64,000 nucleotides of DNA. Origin: Globicatella sulfidifaciens DSM 15739. Lineage in GTDB: Bacteria; Bacillota; Bacilli; Lactobacillales; Aerococcaceae. The DNA lies in NCBI RefSeq assembly GCF_900167405.1, contig NZ_FUWO01000003.1:3571-67570 (forward strand), in the 5' to 3' direction. A model generated the notes under the pieces. That model had not been told where the DNA came from, searched no databases, and saw nothing but the letters and a program-made list of their open reading frames with translations. The translations under genes were made by a program, and so were the position numbers. Below are positions 56,386 to 64,000 of this stretch, piece by piece (the first letter of the stretch is position 1; the number at the start of each line of letters is the position of its first letter).

Positions 56386-57102
56386 ATGAGTACACATATT
56401 GCTGCAGAAAAAGGGGCTATTGCCAAAACTGTTTTATTCCCAGGAGATCCGTTAAGAGCCAAATTTATTGCGGAAACATTTTTAGAAGATGTGGTTCAAT
56501 ATAATACCGTCCGTAATATGTTCGGTTATACCGGAACTTATAAAGGGGTAAAGGTTTCGGTACAAGGTTCAGGTATGGGAATTCCTTCAGCAATGATTTA
56601 TGCTGAAGAATTATATCAAGAATATGGTGTTGAAACGATCATTCGTATCGGAACAGCTGGTGGAATGAAAGAGGAAGTTAAAGTGCGTGATATTGTTTTT
56701 GGAATGGGGGCAACCACTGATTCTAGTGCTTTAAGCAATATTTTCGAAGGTCAAGTTCATTACTCAGCGATTGCTTCTTTTGAAGTTTTGGACATTGCCT
56801 ATCATATTGCTGAAAAATCAGCTGTACAAGGCATTCATGTTGGAAATATTTTATCGAGTGATCGTTTTTATAATGAAGAAATGGATAAGAAAAAATTAGC
56901 CCGTTATGGCGTGTTGGCCGTTGAAATGGAAGCAGCCGGTATCTATGCAGTAGCCGCTAAACACAATAAAAAAGCCTTAACGATGTGTACGATTTCCGAT
57001 CATATTTTAACTGGCGAAGAAACAACCGCTGAAGAAAGACAAACAACTTTTACTCAAATGATGGAGATAGCTTTAGAAACAGCCGTAAAATTGGAGGCAT
57101 AA
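56386..57102 (+). CDS. deoD: Purine-nucleoside phosphorylase DeoD
   Basis: A 238-residue hexameric-type phosphorylase that cleaves purine (deoxy)nucleosides to base and (deoxy)ribose-1-phosphate. Phosphate-binding and family blocks include LFPGDPLRAKFIAE and IRIGTAGG. Asp in TISDHILTGEE is the catalytic acid of the high-molecular-mass class. RBS TAGGAGTG precedes the ATG. The stop overlaps the region of the next start. Confidence 0.95.
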   Translation: MSTHIAAEKGAIAKTVLFPGDPLRAKFIAETFLEDVVQYNTVRNMFGYTGTYKGVKVSVQGSGMGIPSAMIYAEELYQEYGVETIIRIGTAGGMKEEVKVRDIVFGMGATTDSSALSNIFEGQVHYSAIASFEVLDIAYHIAEKSAVQGIHVGNILSSDRFYNEEMDKKKLARYGVLAVEMEAAGIYAVAAKHNKKALTMCTISDHILTGEETTAEERQTTFTQMMEIALETAVKLEA

Positions 57103-57104
57103 TG

Positions 57105-58559
57105 ATGTCATTGTTAAAAAAACTTACACTACATTCAATGGTTACCTTATTATTATTAGCTAACATGATCCCAACTACGATCGTAATTGCTGAAACGAAG
57201 ACAGAAGAGGAAACCACGGTAGTGGAAACAACCGTTGAAGTAGACGAGTCGCCATTAGAAGATGAGGATTTTAAGCTTATTGAAGATGTCTACAATAGTA
57301 TTTTAGATAATTATATTGAAGATGTGAATAAAGAAGCGCTCTTACAAGGAGCATTGGATGGGATGGTCCGTTCATTAGGAGATCCTTATTCAGAGTACTT
57401 GGATAGTGATGAATCGGCACAATTCGATGAAACAATTGAAGGTTCCTTTACAGGAATTGGAGTTCAAATTATGACTCAAAATGGCTTAGTCACCATTATT
57501 AGTCCAATTGCGGATACCCCAGCAGATAAAGCAGGATTAAGAGCCAATGATATTATTTTGGAAGCCGATGGTGTGTCGTTAACCGATATGAATTCGAATG
57601 AAGTGGTTAAACATATTCGAGGTGAAATTGGGACCAAAGTTAATCTTAAAATTCAAAGAGGATCCAGTACTTTTGAAGTAGAAGTAGAGCGTGCAGAAAT
57701 CCCTTTAATTTCAGTAGAAAGTAAACTTGATGAGAATGAACCGACAATTGGTTATGTTCAAATTACTCAATTTGCTAGCACCACTGCTGATGAAATCGAA
57801 GAAGCCGTGAGTCAATTGCGCAAAGATGGTGCGAAACGCTTTATTTTTGACTTACGTAATAATCCTGGAGGATTATTAGATCAGGCGATTATTATTTCCA
57901 ATATGTTTCTTAAAGACGGTGATATCATTGTTCAAATGCAAGAACAGGACAAAGAGCCGATTGCTTATGCTGCTAATGATAAAGCTTATGGCAAATTTCA
58001 AATTGACGAACCGTATGTGGTGTTAATTAATGAAGGAAGTGCATCTGCAAGTGAGATTTTATCGGCTGCCATTTCTGAAAATACCGATAATCCTTTAGTA
58101 GGTATGACAACCTTCGGCAAAGGAACCGCTCAAAATATAACCAATCAGTCTGATTTTGGTGAATTAAAATTAACGGTTGCTAAATGGTTAACGCCATCTG
58201 GTATGTGGATTCACAAGACAGGTATTACCCCTACAGTTGAAGTGGAAAACGAGCCATTAGCTAATTCTATTTCATTAAATAGTAAAGAAGAAGTCAAAGA
58301 AGGCGATGCCTCCGATTATACCAAAACAGCTATTTTAATCTTAAAATCCTTAGGTTATGAAATTAATTCCGATTATCTCTTTGATGAATCAGTGACCCAA
58401 GCGGTTAAAGCATTCCAAGAGAAAAATAATTTGGAAGCCGACGGCATTATTACTGGTGATACGGCTAATTTACTGAATAATGAAGCGAGAGAATATTTAA
58501 ATAATCATGATGTTCAATATGATAAAGCATTGGAAACACTGTTACAGGTAACGGAATAA
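57105..58559 (+). CDS. S41 family carboxyl-terminal processing protease (CtpA-like)
   Basis: A 484-residue secreted or membrane-tethered serine protease. It has an N-terminal signal or anchor helix, an acidic Thr/Glu-rich linker, a PDZ domain (about residues 115-200, GIGVQIMTQNGLVTIISPI), the S41 core with nucleophile in EGSASASEIL and general base Lys in FGKGTAQ, and a C-terminal peptidoglycan-binding domain (FDESVTQAVKAFQEKNNLEA). RBS TTGGAGG suits ATG 57105; ATG 57102 is adjacent. lepB overlaps its stop by one base. Confidence 0.92.
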   Translation: MSLLKKLTLHSMVTLLLLANMIPTTIVIAETKTEEETTVVETTVEVDESPLEDEDFKLIEDVYNSILDNYIEDVNKEALLQGALDGMVRSLGDPYSEYLDSDESAQFDETIEGSFTGIGVQIMTQNGLVTIISPIADTPADKAGLRANDIILEADGVSLTDMNSNEVVKHIRGEIGTKVNLKIQRGSSTFEVEVERAEIPLISVESKLDENEPTIGYVQITQFASTTADEIEEAVSQLRKDGAKRFIFDLRNNPGGLLDQAIIISNMFLKDGDIIVQMQEQDKEPIAYAANDKAYGKFQIDEPYVVLINEGSASASEILSAAISENTDNPLVGMTTFGKGTAQNITNQSDFGELKLTVAKWLTPSGMWIHKTGITPTVEVENEPLANSISLNSKEEVKEGDASDYTKTAILILKSLGYEINSDYLFDESVTQAVKAFQEKNNLEADGIITGDTANLLNNEAREYLNNHDVQYDKALETLLQVTE

Positions 58560-59149
58560 TGCGAGTAGTGCGTTCACTTTTTAATGAGTTCATTAACCTC
58601 TTATTTTCCATTACCATCGCAGTAGTCTTGTTTTTGATTATTAAAAGTTATCTCGTTCAGCCTTTTCAAGTTGAAGGTCATTCAATGGATTTAACCTTAA
58701 CAGATGGAAGTCAAATGCTTTTATTAAAGCAAACTAAAATTGATCGTTTTGATATTGTAGTGTTTCCCGATCCAATGGGTTCAGGACAATCGTATGTCAA
58801 GCGCTTAATCGGCTTACCTGGAGACAGTCTTTATGTGAAAGATGATGTTTTGTATATAAATAATCAGCCCATTGCGGAACCATACTTAGAGCCTTTAAAA
58901 TCGCAAACGGAAGGAATTTTTACGCAAGATTTTAGCTTATGGGATACCATAGGAGAGGAAGTAATTCCTGAAGGATATTATTTTGTATTGGGGGATAATC
59001 GACCGGCTTCTGGTGACAGTCGCCAATTTGGTTTAGTCCCGATTGAGTCTATTCAAGGTGAAACGTCGATTGTATATTTTCCTTTTAATCAAATCAAAAA
59101 ACTCAATCATTATCAATTAGACGCGACGGGGCAAGTCATGGTTGAGTAA
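58559..59149 (+). CDS. lepB: Signal peptidase I
   Basis: A 196-residue membrane serine protease that removes signal peptides. One N-terminal membrane helix (about residues 9-31) is followed by the catalytic Ser in VEGHSMD and Lys in YVKRLIGLPGDS. The substrate-pocket box is LGDNRPASGDSRQFG. It overlaps the ctpA-like stop by one base, so secretion and cell-surface proteolysis are coupled here. Confidence 0.95.
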   Translation: MRVVRSLFNEFINLLFSITIAVVLFLIIKSYLVQPFQVEGHSMDLTLTDGSQMLLLKQTKIDRFDIVVFPDPMGSGQSYVKRLIGLPGDSLYVKDDVLYINNQPIAEPYLEPLKSQTEGIFTQDFSLWDTIGEEVIPEGYYFVLGDNRPASGDSRQFGLVPIESIQGETSIVYFPFNQIKKLNHYQLDATGQVMVE

Positions 59150-59159
59150 TCAATAAAAT

Positions 59160-59235
59160 AAGCTGAATGCTTTATCAAAGTATCTTAGATGTAACTGTAA
59201 GATACCGTGATGAATAAGCATTCAGCTTTTTATGT
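59160..59235 (+). terminator. Two-tier terminator after lepB
   Basis: AAGCTGAATGCTT pairs with AAGCATTCAGCTT, with an inner stem TATCTTA/TAAGATA, and is followed by TTT. Confidence 0.82.
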
Positions 59236-59272
59236 GAATTGAGTAGAAAGAATTGTTTGTTTAATAATCGTA

Positions 59273-59356
59273 TTAGTTCTGGCTCTTTGTCAAATGGTAT
59301 GGATAAATAGAAATGACTCTGTTCACCTAAACCAAAAAGTATAGAGCCTTAGTTCT
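59273..59356. mobile_element. 68-bp miniature element with ISL3-like ends and 8-bp target duplication
   Basis: The insert 59281-59348 begins GGCTCTTTGTCAAATGGT and ends ACCAAAAAGTATAGAGCC, so it has inverted ends GGCTCT/AGAGCC. It is flanked by perfect direct repeats TTAGTTCT (59273-59280 and 59349-59356). Eight-bp duplications and GGCTCTTTG-type ends fit the ISL3 family. It has no coding capacity and would need a transposase from elsewhere. The remaining 59357-59552 has no visible feature. Confidence 0.8.
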
Positions 59357-59552
59357 TCAAATTAGTTACATCAGAAGTCTTATTGTGCCGTGCTGGACTT
59401 AGATAAAATATCCGTCCGGTTATTTTGATAATTTAATGAAATATATTTACCATTGTAAATGAAGTAATCAATCCATTATTCGTATCGATTTTTATACTTA
59501 TTCAAAATATAACCCCATTTGTATAAGCATAAACGATCATTTTGCTAGAATG

Positions 59553-60926
59553 TTAATGTTTATTTTGATTGAAATTTTCTAGCCAATCAGCAAAGACATC
59601 AATATTTAATTTTGATGATATCCGATGGCCAATACCATCGACTGGATTAAGAGACAATTTAGACGGTAGTTTATCGGTCAATTGTTCCAAATTAGTTAAT
59701 TTTAAAGATTGCGGTAATTTTTCACTTATTTGATCGAGATTGAAAGTGTCACGCGTTTTATCTGATAGATTTTCGAAAAAATAAGAAACATCAGTATGAA
59801 TAGAATGAATTTTTTCTTTTTGATGTTGATGATAATTTTCCTTCCATATCGCTAATAATTGATTGCCGATGGTCATGAATTGTTCTTTTTTCTCGTTATC
59901 GATATCAGCTTTTACAAGGTTAACTTTTTTAATGAAGTCTAAAAGGTCTTTGGAAATATCATTTAATGTTTTGGCACCAGCTAATTCCAGTAATTGAAAA
60001 CCAAAATCAAAGAATGTTGCTAATTCGGTCGCACTGTACTGATTGCACCACTGCTTTAAGGTCCGGTCAATAATATTACTCGCATCAGTCGTTTGCGTCG
60101 TTCTTTCAATTTGAGTATCTTGGATACGCCAATGCATAATATCATGTTGAAAAACACTAATATGATTACTTTTTACAATAATAGGTTTGATGTCATGAAA
60201 CATCATCTTACCTACAACCGAATCTTCCGGAATATAGCGATAAATATAAGGCTTTAACGCTTGGTATTCGGGAAGATGAATTTGAGAAGCGGTTAGACCT
60301 GGACTGTCAAATAAGTATAAATGCAGAAATCTTGTTTCGATGACATCTGTAGGTAATGATAGACCCGCTATTAGCGCAAGATTGCCACCCTTAGAGTGAC
60401 CACTGATCATTAATGCATCCTCGGCTACCTCTTTGATGATAGAAGAGATATATTTTTTCGCTTCTAATTGAGAAGGAATATCTTCTTCATAGGCTAATTT
60501 AAAATCTTCTTTCCATCCTACTAAGGTATCATCGGTACCTCGATAGGAAACTAATAATTGATTGCCGGGTAAACGATAAGTTAAAGCACAAAATTGCTTA
60601 TTATTTTTCTCACTGAAATGGTTAACAAAATTAAAAACCGATATGTCTCGGTAACGCGGTGCCTCGGCAACTTTCTCAAATAATTTATAGCGTTTTTCAG
60701 TCACTAAAATGGCATTTTCAATATGATGTAATTTAGAATTTAATTGATATTCTTTAAATAAATCATAGAGCATTTTAGGGTTTTGATAATTGTTTTTTGG
60801 TGATAAATACAAATCAAAAGGTAGATAAGTTAACTCATTAATAATTAAAATATCCACTTCATTTAAATTGTTAGGTGTGAGTTCGATTTCTTTCACTTGA
60901 TCGATATAATGAAATAAAGTTGCCAT
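59553..60926 (-). CDS. Mbeg1-like (DUF2974) alpha/beta hydrolase
   Basis: A 457-residue protein with a lipase-type core. The nucleophile elbow is SGHSKGGNLAL, and the oxyanion-side segment is LLVSYRGTDDTLVGWKEDF. This matches the DUF2974/Mbeg1-like family of Lactobacillales. There is no signal peptide, and the substrate is unknown. The C-terminal 150 residues are helical and contain two related stretches (DQISEKLPQSLKL and EQLTDKLPSKLSL). RBS AAAGGGGG precedes the ATG. It is a single-gene transcript, divergent from rpsB. Confidence 0.85.
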   Translation of the reverse strand: MATLFHYIDQVKEIELTPNNLNEVDILIINELTYLPFDLYLSPKNNYQNPKMLYDLFKEYQLNSKLHHIENAILVTEKRYKLFEKVAEAPRYRDISVFNFVNHFSEKNNKQFCALTYRLPGNQLLVSYRGTDDTLVGWKEDFKLAYEEDIPSQLEAKKYISSIIKEVAEDALMISGHSKGGNLALIAGLSLPTDVIETRFLHLYLFDSPGLTASQIHLPEYQALKPYIYRYIPEDSVVGKMMFHDIKPIIVKSNHISVFQHDIMHWRIQDTQIERTTQTTDASNIIDRTLKQWCNQYSATELATFFDFGFQLLELAGAKTLNDISKDLLDFIKKVNLVKADIDNEKKEQFMTIGNQLLAIWKENYHQHQKEKIHSIHTDVSYFFENLSDKTRDTFNLDQISEKLPQSLKLTNLEQLTDKLPSKLSLNPVDGIGHRISSKLNIDVFADWLENFNQNKH

Positions 60927-60955
60927 AATGGACCCCCTTTGAATCAGCTAGTATA

Positions 60956-60984
60956 ATTTTATCGTAATTATCGATAAAACGCAA
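60956..60984 (-). promoter_or_regulatory. Promoter of the Mbeg1-like gene
   Basis: On the - strand TTGCGT (60979-60984), a 17-bp spacer and TAAAAT (60956-60961). It stands back to back with the rpsB promoter. Confidence 0.65.
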
Positions 60985-60991
60985 TTTTAAC

Positions 60992-61020
60992 TTGCATTCT
61001 TAATAGGAATCATGTAAAAT
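60992..61020 (+). promoter_or_regulatory. Promoter of rpsB-tsf
   Basis: TTGCAT (60992-60997), a 17-bp spacer and TAAAAT (61015-61020). Confidence 0.7.
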
Positions 61021-61026
61021 GAGAAA

Positions 61027-61141
61027 CGGTGTTAAACCAATTCACACGAATTCTGGATGATGAACCAGGTGCTTAGGGATAAGTCGGTTCATTAGATGAC
61101 AGATTCGGAGGATATCAAAAACCAAATGGAGGAATTTTATT
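61027..61141 (+). promoter_or_regulatory. Structured rpsB leader (possible S2-responsive element)
   Basis: About 115 nt of untranslated RNA. TGAACC (near 61062) and GGTTCA (near 61086) can pair around AGGTGCTTAGGGATAAGTC. rpsB operons are often autoregulated by S2 through their leader. That this RNA does so is inference. Confidence 0.4.
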
Positions 61142-61924
61142 ATGGCAGTTATTTCTATGAAACAATTGTTAGAAGCTGGTGTACACTTTGGACACCAAAC
61201 ACGTCGTTGGAACCCTAAAATGAAACGCTACATCTTTACTGAGCGTAATGGTATTTATATCATTGACTTACAAAAAACAGTAAAATTAGTAGATGAAGCA
61301 TATAATTATATGCGCGAAGCTAGTGCTGATGGAAATGTAGTGTTATTTGTAGGTACTAAAAAACAAGCACAACAAGCGGTTGAAGAAGCAGCCGTTAAAT
61401 CAGGTCAATACTATATTAACCACCGTTGGTTAGGTGGATTATTAACTAACTGGGATACAATCCAAGGCCGTATTCGTCGCTTAAAAGAAATCGAAAAAAT
61501 GGCTGAAGATGGAACTTTTGAAGTTTTACCTAAAAAAGAAGTTGGAGAAATCTTAAAAGAACAAGAACGTCTTGAAAAATTCTTAGGTGGTATTAAAGAT
61601 ATGCCAAGAATTCCAGATGTAATCTTCATCGTGGATCCTCGTAAAGAACGTATTGCTGTTCAAGAAGCTCATAAATTAAATATTCCAATCGTGGCGATGG
61701 TCGATACAAACTGTGATCCAGATGAAATCGATGTTGTTATCCCATCAAACGATGATGCAATTCGTGCAATTAAATTAATTACTAACGCTATGGCAGATGC
61801 AATTATTGAATCAAACCAAGGTGAAATTGCAAACGAAGCGACAGACGAAACAACTGACACAGAATTCTTTGATAATTTATTCGATAACAAAGAAGAATCT
61901 GTTGAAGAAGAAAGTGCTGAATAA
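61142..61924 (+). CDS. rpsB: 30S ribosomal protein S2
   Basis: The 260-residue 30S protein S2. The N-terminal block is [20 protein letters not shown], with [11 protein letters not shown] and [13 protein letters not shown] further on. An acidic C-terminal tail ([10 protein letters not shown]) follows. RBS TGGAGGAA precedes the ATG. tsf is next, with an attenuator-like hairpin between them. Confidence 0.98.
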   Translation: MAVISMKQLLEAGVHFGHQTRRWNPKMKRYIFTERNGIYIIDLQKTVKLVDEAYNYMREASADGNVVLFVGTKKQAQQAVEEAAVKSGQYYINHRWLGGLLTNWDTIQGRIRRLKEIEKMAEDGTFEVLPKKEVGEILKEQERLEKFLGGIKDMPRIPDVIFIVDPRKERIAVQEAHKLNIPIVAMVDTNCDPDEIDVVIPSNDDAIRAIKLITNAMADAIIESNQGEIANEATDETTDTEFFDNLFDNKEESVEEESAE

Positions 61925-61949
61925 TCACTTTTTGAAATAGTGTTTTTAT

Positions 61950-62010
61950 CCATCTTAATTCAGGCATAAACCATAGGCTTAGTGAGCTGGGACCTGTGTT
62001 AAGATGGTTT
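61950..62010 (+). terminator. Attenuator-like hairpin between rpsB and tsf
   Basis: CCATCTTAA and TTAAGATGG pair over a loop of about 35 nt that holds CAGGC and a GACCTG, followed by TTTATTT. It may reduce tsf read-through or cap rpsB mRNA. Confidence 0.6.
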
Positions 62011-62041
62011 ATTTATAAATATCATTAGGAGGATATATTAA

Positions 62042-62923
62042 ATGGCAGAAATTACAGCTAAATTAGTTAAAGAATTACGTGACATGACCGGTGTCGGAAT
62101 GATGGATGCTAAAAAAGCATTAGTTGAAGTTGATGGAGATATGGATAAAGCTGTCGACTTTTTACGTGAAAAAGGATTAGCTTCAGCAGGTAAAAAAGCT
62201 GACCGTATTGCTGCAGAAGGAACTACAGCATTCTATGTAGATGGTAATACAGCTGCTTTAATCGAAGTAAACGCTGAAACAGACTTCGTAACACGTAACG
62301 ATCAATTCAAAGAATTAGTTGAAACTTTAGCTGAAACAATTGCTAAAACACAACCAGCAGACTTAGAAGCTGCTTTAGCTTTAGACGTAAACGGTGAAAC
62401 TGTTGAAAACTTAATTATCAATGCAATTAACACAATCGGTGAAAAAATTTCATTACGTCGTTTTGAAATTTACACAAAAACTGATAACGATGCATTTGGT
62501 ACTTATGTCCATACTGATGGTAGTATCGGTGTCTTAACATTAATCGAAGGTACAACAGATGAAGTAGTAGCAAAAGATATTGCAATGCATATTGCTGCTA
62601 TGAATCCTAAATATGTAAGCCGTGAGGATGTATCTGAAGAAGATTATGCTCACGAAGAAAAAATTCAAACTGAAATTGCTTTAAACGAAGGTAAACCAGC
62701 TGAAATCGTTGAAAAAATGATTAAAGGTCGTATGAACAAATACTTAGCTGAAATTAGTTTAACTGAGCAACCATTTGTTAAAGATGGCGATCAAACTGTT
62801 GGTCAATACGCTTCAGCAAAAGGCGGTAAAGTAGTTAAATTCACTCGTTTCTTAGTGGGTGAAGGTATGGAAAAACGCCAAGAAAACTTTGCTGACGAAG
62901 TAGCAGCACAAATGAAAAAATAA
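62042..62923 (+). CDS. tsf: Elongation factor Ts
   Basis: The 293-residue nucleotide exchange factor of EF-Tu. The N-terminal UBA-like block is [18 protein letters not shown], and the core has [26 protein letters not shown] precedes the ATG. Order rpsB-tsf-pyrH is conserved in most bacteria. Confidence 0.98.
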   Translation: MAEITAKLVKELRDMTGVGMMDAKKALVEVDGDMDKAVDFLREKGLASAGKKADRIAAEGTTAFYVDGNTAALIEVNAETDFVTRNDQFKELVETLAETIAKTQPADLEAALALDVNGETVENLIINAINTIGEKISLRRFEIYTKTDNDAFGTYVHTDGSIGVLTLIEGTTDEVVAKDIAMHIAAMNPKYVSREDVSEEDYAHEEKIQTEIALNEGKPAEIVEKMIKGRMNKYLAEISLTEQPFVKDGDQTVGQYASAKGGKVVKFTRFLVGEGMEKRQENFADEVAAQMKK

Positions 62924-62937
62924 CTAATATAACAGTT

Positions 62938-62974
62938 GGGGCTTGGTAAAAAGTGTACACTTTCTTGCCAAGCC
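62938..62974 (+). terminator. Hairpin after tsf
   Basis: GGGCTTGG pairs with CCAAGCCT, and AAAGTGTACACTTT forms the inner palindrome. Only a weak T-rich tail (TCATTGTTT) follows. Confidence 0.65.
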
Positions 62975-63054
62975 TCATTGTTTAAATAAGATACTTATCG
63001 GTTGATTCAATGAATGGAATTTCGATGTTAACGGATTCAACCTTTGCTATTTAT

Positions 63055-63112
63055 GCGGAGTGGACTTAAGATTGAAAGGGATAAAGTTCAGTTTATAAAC
63101 CGCTTTTTTTTT
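63055..63112 (+). terminator. Possible attenuator in the pyrH leader
   Basis: GCGG (63055-63058) and CCGC (63100-63103) with GGACTT/AAGTTC inside, followed by nine T, 28 bp before the pyrH ATG. The stem is short, so strength is uncertain. Confidence 0.45.
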
Positions 63113-63139
63113 AGGTATCGATGGAAGGAGAATATTAAC

Positions 63140-63865
63140 ATGACACAAGAGCCAAAATATAAACGTGTTGTATTAAAATTATCGGGCGAAGCAATCGCTG
63201 GAGAGAAAGGGTTTGGCATCAATCCCTTAGTAATTAAAGAAATGGTCGCTGAAATAAAAGACGTTTATGAATTAGGTGTTGAAATTGCTATCGTAGTCGG
63301 TGGCGGTAATATTTGGCGTGGAAACATTGGTTCGGAAATGGGTATGGATCGCGCGCAAGCAGACTATATGGGGATGTTAGCCACTGTGATGAACGCATTA
63401 GCATTACAAGATGTTTTAGAAAATAATGATGTACCAACACGTGTACAAACCTCAATTGAAATGCGCCAGATTGCTGAACCTTATATTCGACGTCGTGCAA
63501 TGCGTCATTTAGAGAAAAAACGTGTCGTTATCTTTGCTGGTGGAACTGGGAATCCTTATTTCACTACTGATACAACGGCTGCTTTACGTGCAGCTGAAAT
63601 TGAAGCGGATGTTATTTTAATGGCGAAAAACAATGTAGACGGTGTTTATAATGCTGATCCACGTGAAGATGCTTCGGCAACTAAATATGATAACTTAACT
63701 CATTTAGAAGTGATTTCTAAAGGATTAAAAGTGATGGACTCGACAGCAAGCTCATTAAGTATGGATAATGACATTCCATTGGTGGTCTTTAATTTAAATG
63801 AACCAGGTAATATCCGTCGTGTAGTATTAGGTGAAAACATCGGTACTACTGTCAGTGGAAAATAA
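63140..63865 (+). CDS. pyrH: Uridylate kinase
   Basis: A 241-residue hexameric UMP kinase of the amino-acid-kinase fold, specific to bacteria. Blocks are [36 protein letters not shown] and [17 protein letters not shown] 63140 has GGAAGGAG 9 bp upstream. The frame open from 63044 covers the leader and its T-run and is not used. frr is the expected next gene, beyond the window. Confidence 0.97.
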   Translation: MTQEPKYKRVVLKLSGEAIAGEKGFGINPLVIKEMVAEIKDVYELGVEIAIVVGGGNIWRGNIGSEMGMDRAQADYMGMLATVMNALALQDVLENNDVPTRVQTSIEMRQIAEPYIRRRAMRHLEKKRVVIFAGGTGNPYFTTDTTAALRAAEIEADVILMAKNNVDGVYNADPREDASATKYDNLTHLEVISKGLKVMDSTASSLSMDNDIPLVVFNLNEPGNIRRVVLGENIGTTVSGK

Positions 63866-63884
63866 TTTAATCGATAAATAAATT

Positions 63885-63933
63885 AAGAGAAACTATTTAA
63901 CGAAAATCGTTGATGATGATAGTTTCTCTTTTT
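63885..63933 (+). terminator. Terminator after pyrH
   Basis: AAGAGAAACTAT pairs perfectly with ATAGTTTCTCTT, followed by TTT. A TATGAT at 63953-63958 may belong to the promoter of the next gene outside the window. Confidence 0.82.
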
Positions 63934-64000
63934 ATTATGGACAAAATTTTAGTATGATAGTAGAAAGTATTTGTATAAAGTATAGCCATACATTGCCTCC

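Overview
This window is a stretch of core chromosome from a low-GC Gram-positive bacterium. Gene content and order point to Lactobacillales: a ypiA-reoY-cca-dinG-ypmB-asnS-dnaD block, recU-ponA, a glycine T-box before glyQS, and Prp next to an L27 with a cleavable N-terminal extension. Aerococcaceae or Carnobacteriaceae is my best guess, but the sequence alone does not fix the family. Most genes lie on the + strand. The exceptions are yidC, the acylphosphatase gene, azlCD, ponA-recU and a lipase-like gene. I found no tRNA, rRNA, prophage, CRISPR array or complete insertion sequence.

Layout. 1-9945: yqeY, phoH, pgpH, ybeY, dgkA, era, recO, then T-box-controlled glyQ-glyS. 9980-18157: obg, an OatA-like acyltransferase, rnz, a short-chain dehydrogenase, lapA-like, recJ, apt. 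18366-20797: mreBCD. 21296-22414: leader-controlled rplU-prp-rpmA. 22582-26016: thrC, an unrecognised small protein, YitT. 27387-33001: yidC (-), acyP (-), ftsK, azlCD (-). 33194-45854: cmk, rpsA, der, hup, ypiA-like, reoY, cca, a degenerate dinG, ypmB, asnS, dnaD. 46411-49514 (-): ponA and recU. 49716-59149: tig, clpX, engB, dnaG, rpoD, yozE, deoD, ctpA-like, lepB. 59553-60926 (-): Mbeg1-like lipase. 61142-63865: rpsB, tsf, pyrH. The genes serve translation and ribosome maturation, cell-wall growth and shape, DNA replication and repair, and protein quality control.

The least ordinary content lies between genes. A modular repeat family occurs at five intergenic sites (1-58, 20921-21182, 24314-24547, 26351-27273, and 45895-46256 on the - strand). 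It is built from a head segment (H), 90-bp units that each begin with a small hairpin (A), a closing A unit with a switch-like tail, and one to five copies of a 55-63 bp hairpin (B). The B arms partly co-vary. The 90-bp period is exact at three loci and keeps a reading frame open. No protein or function can be assigned to the family. Two further highlights are a 68-bp non-coding insertion with GGCTCT/AGAGCC ends and a perfect 8-bp target duplication (59273-59356), which looks like an ISL3-type miniature element, and a DinG protein that keeps its exonuclease residues but has lost every recognisable helicase motif.
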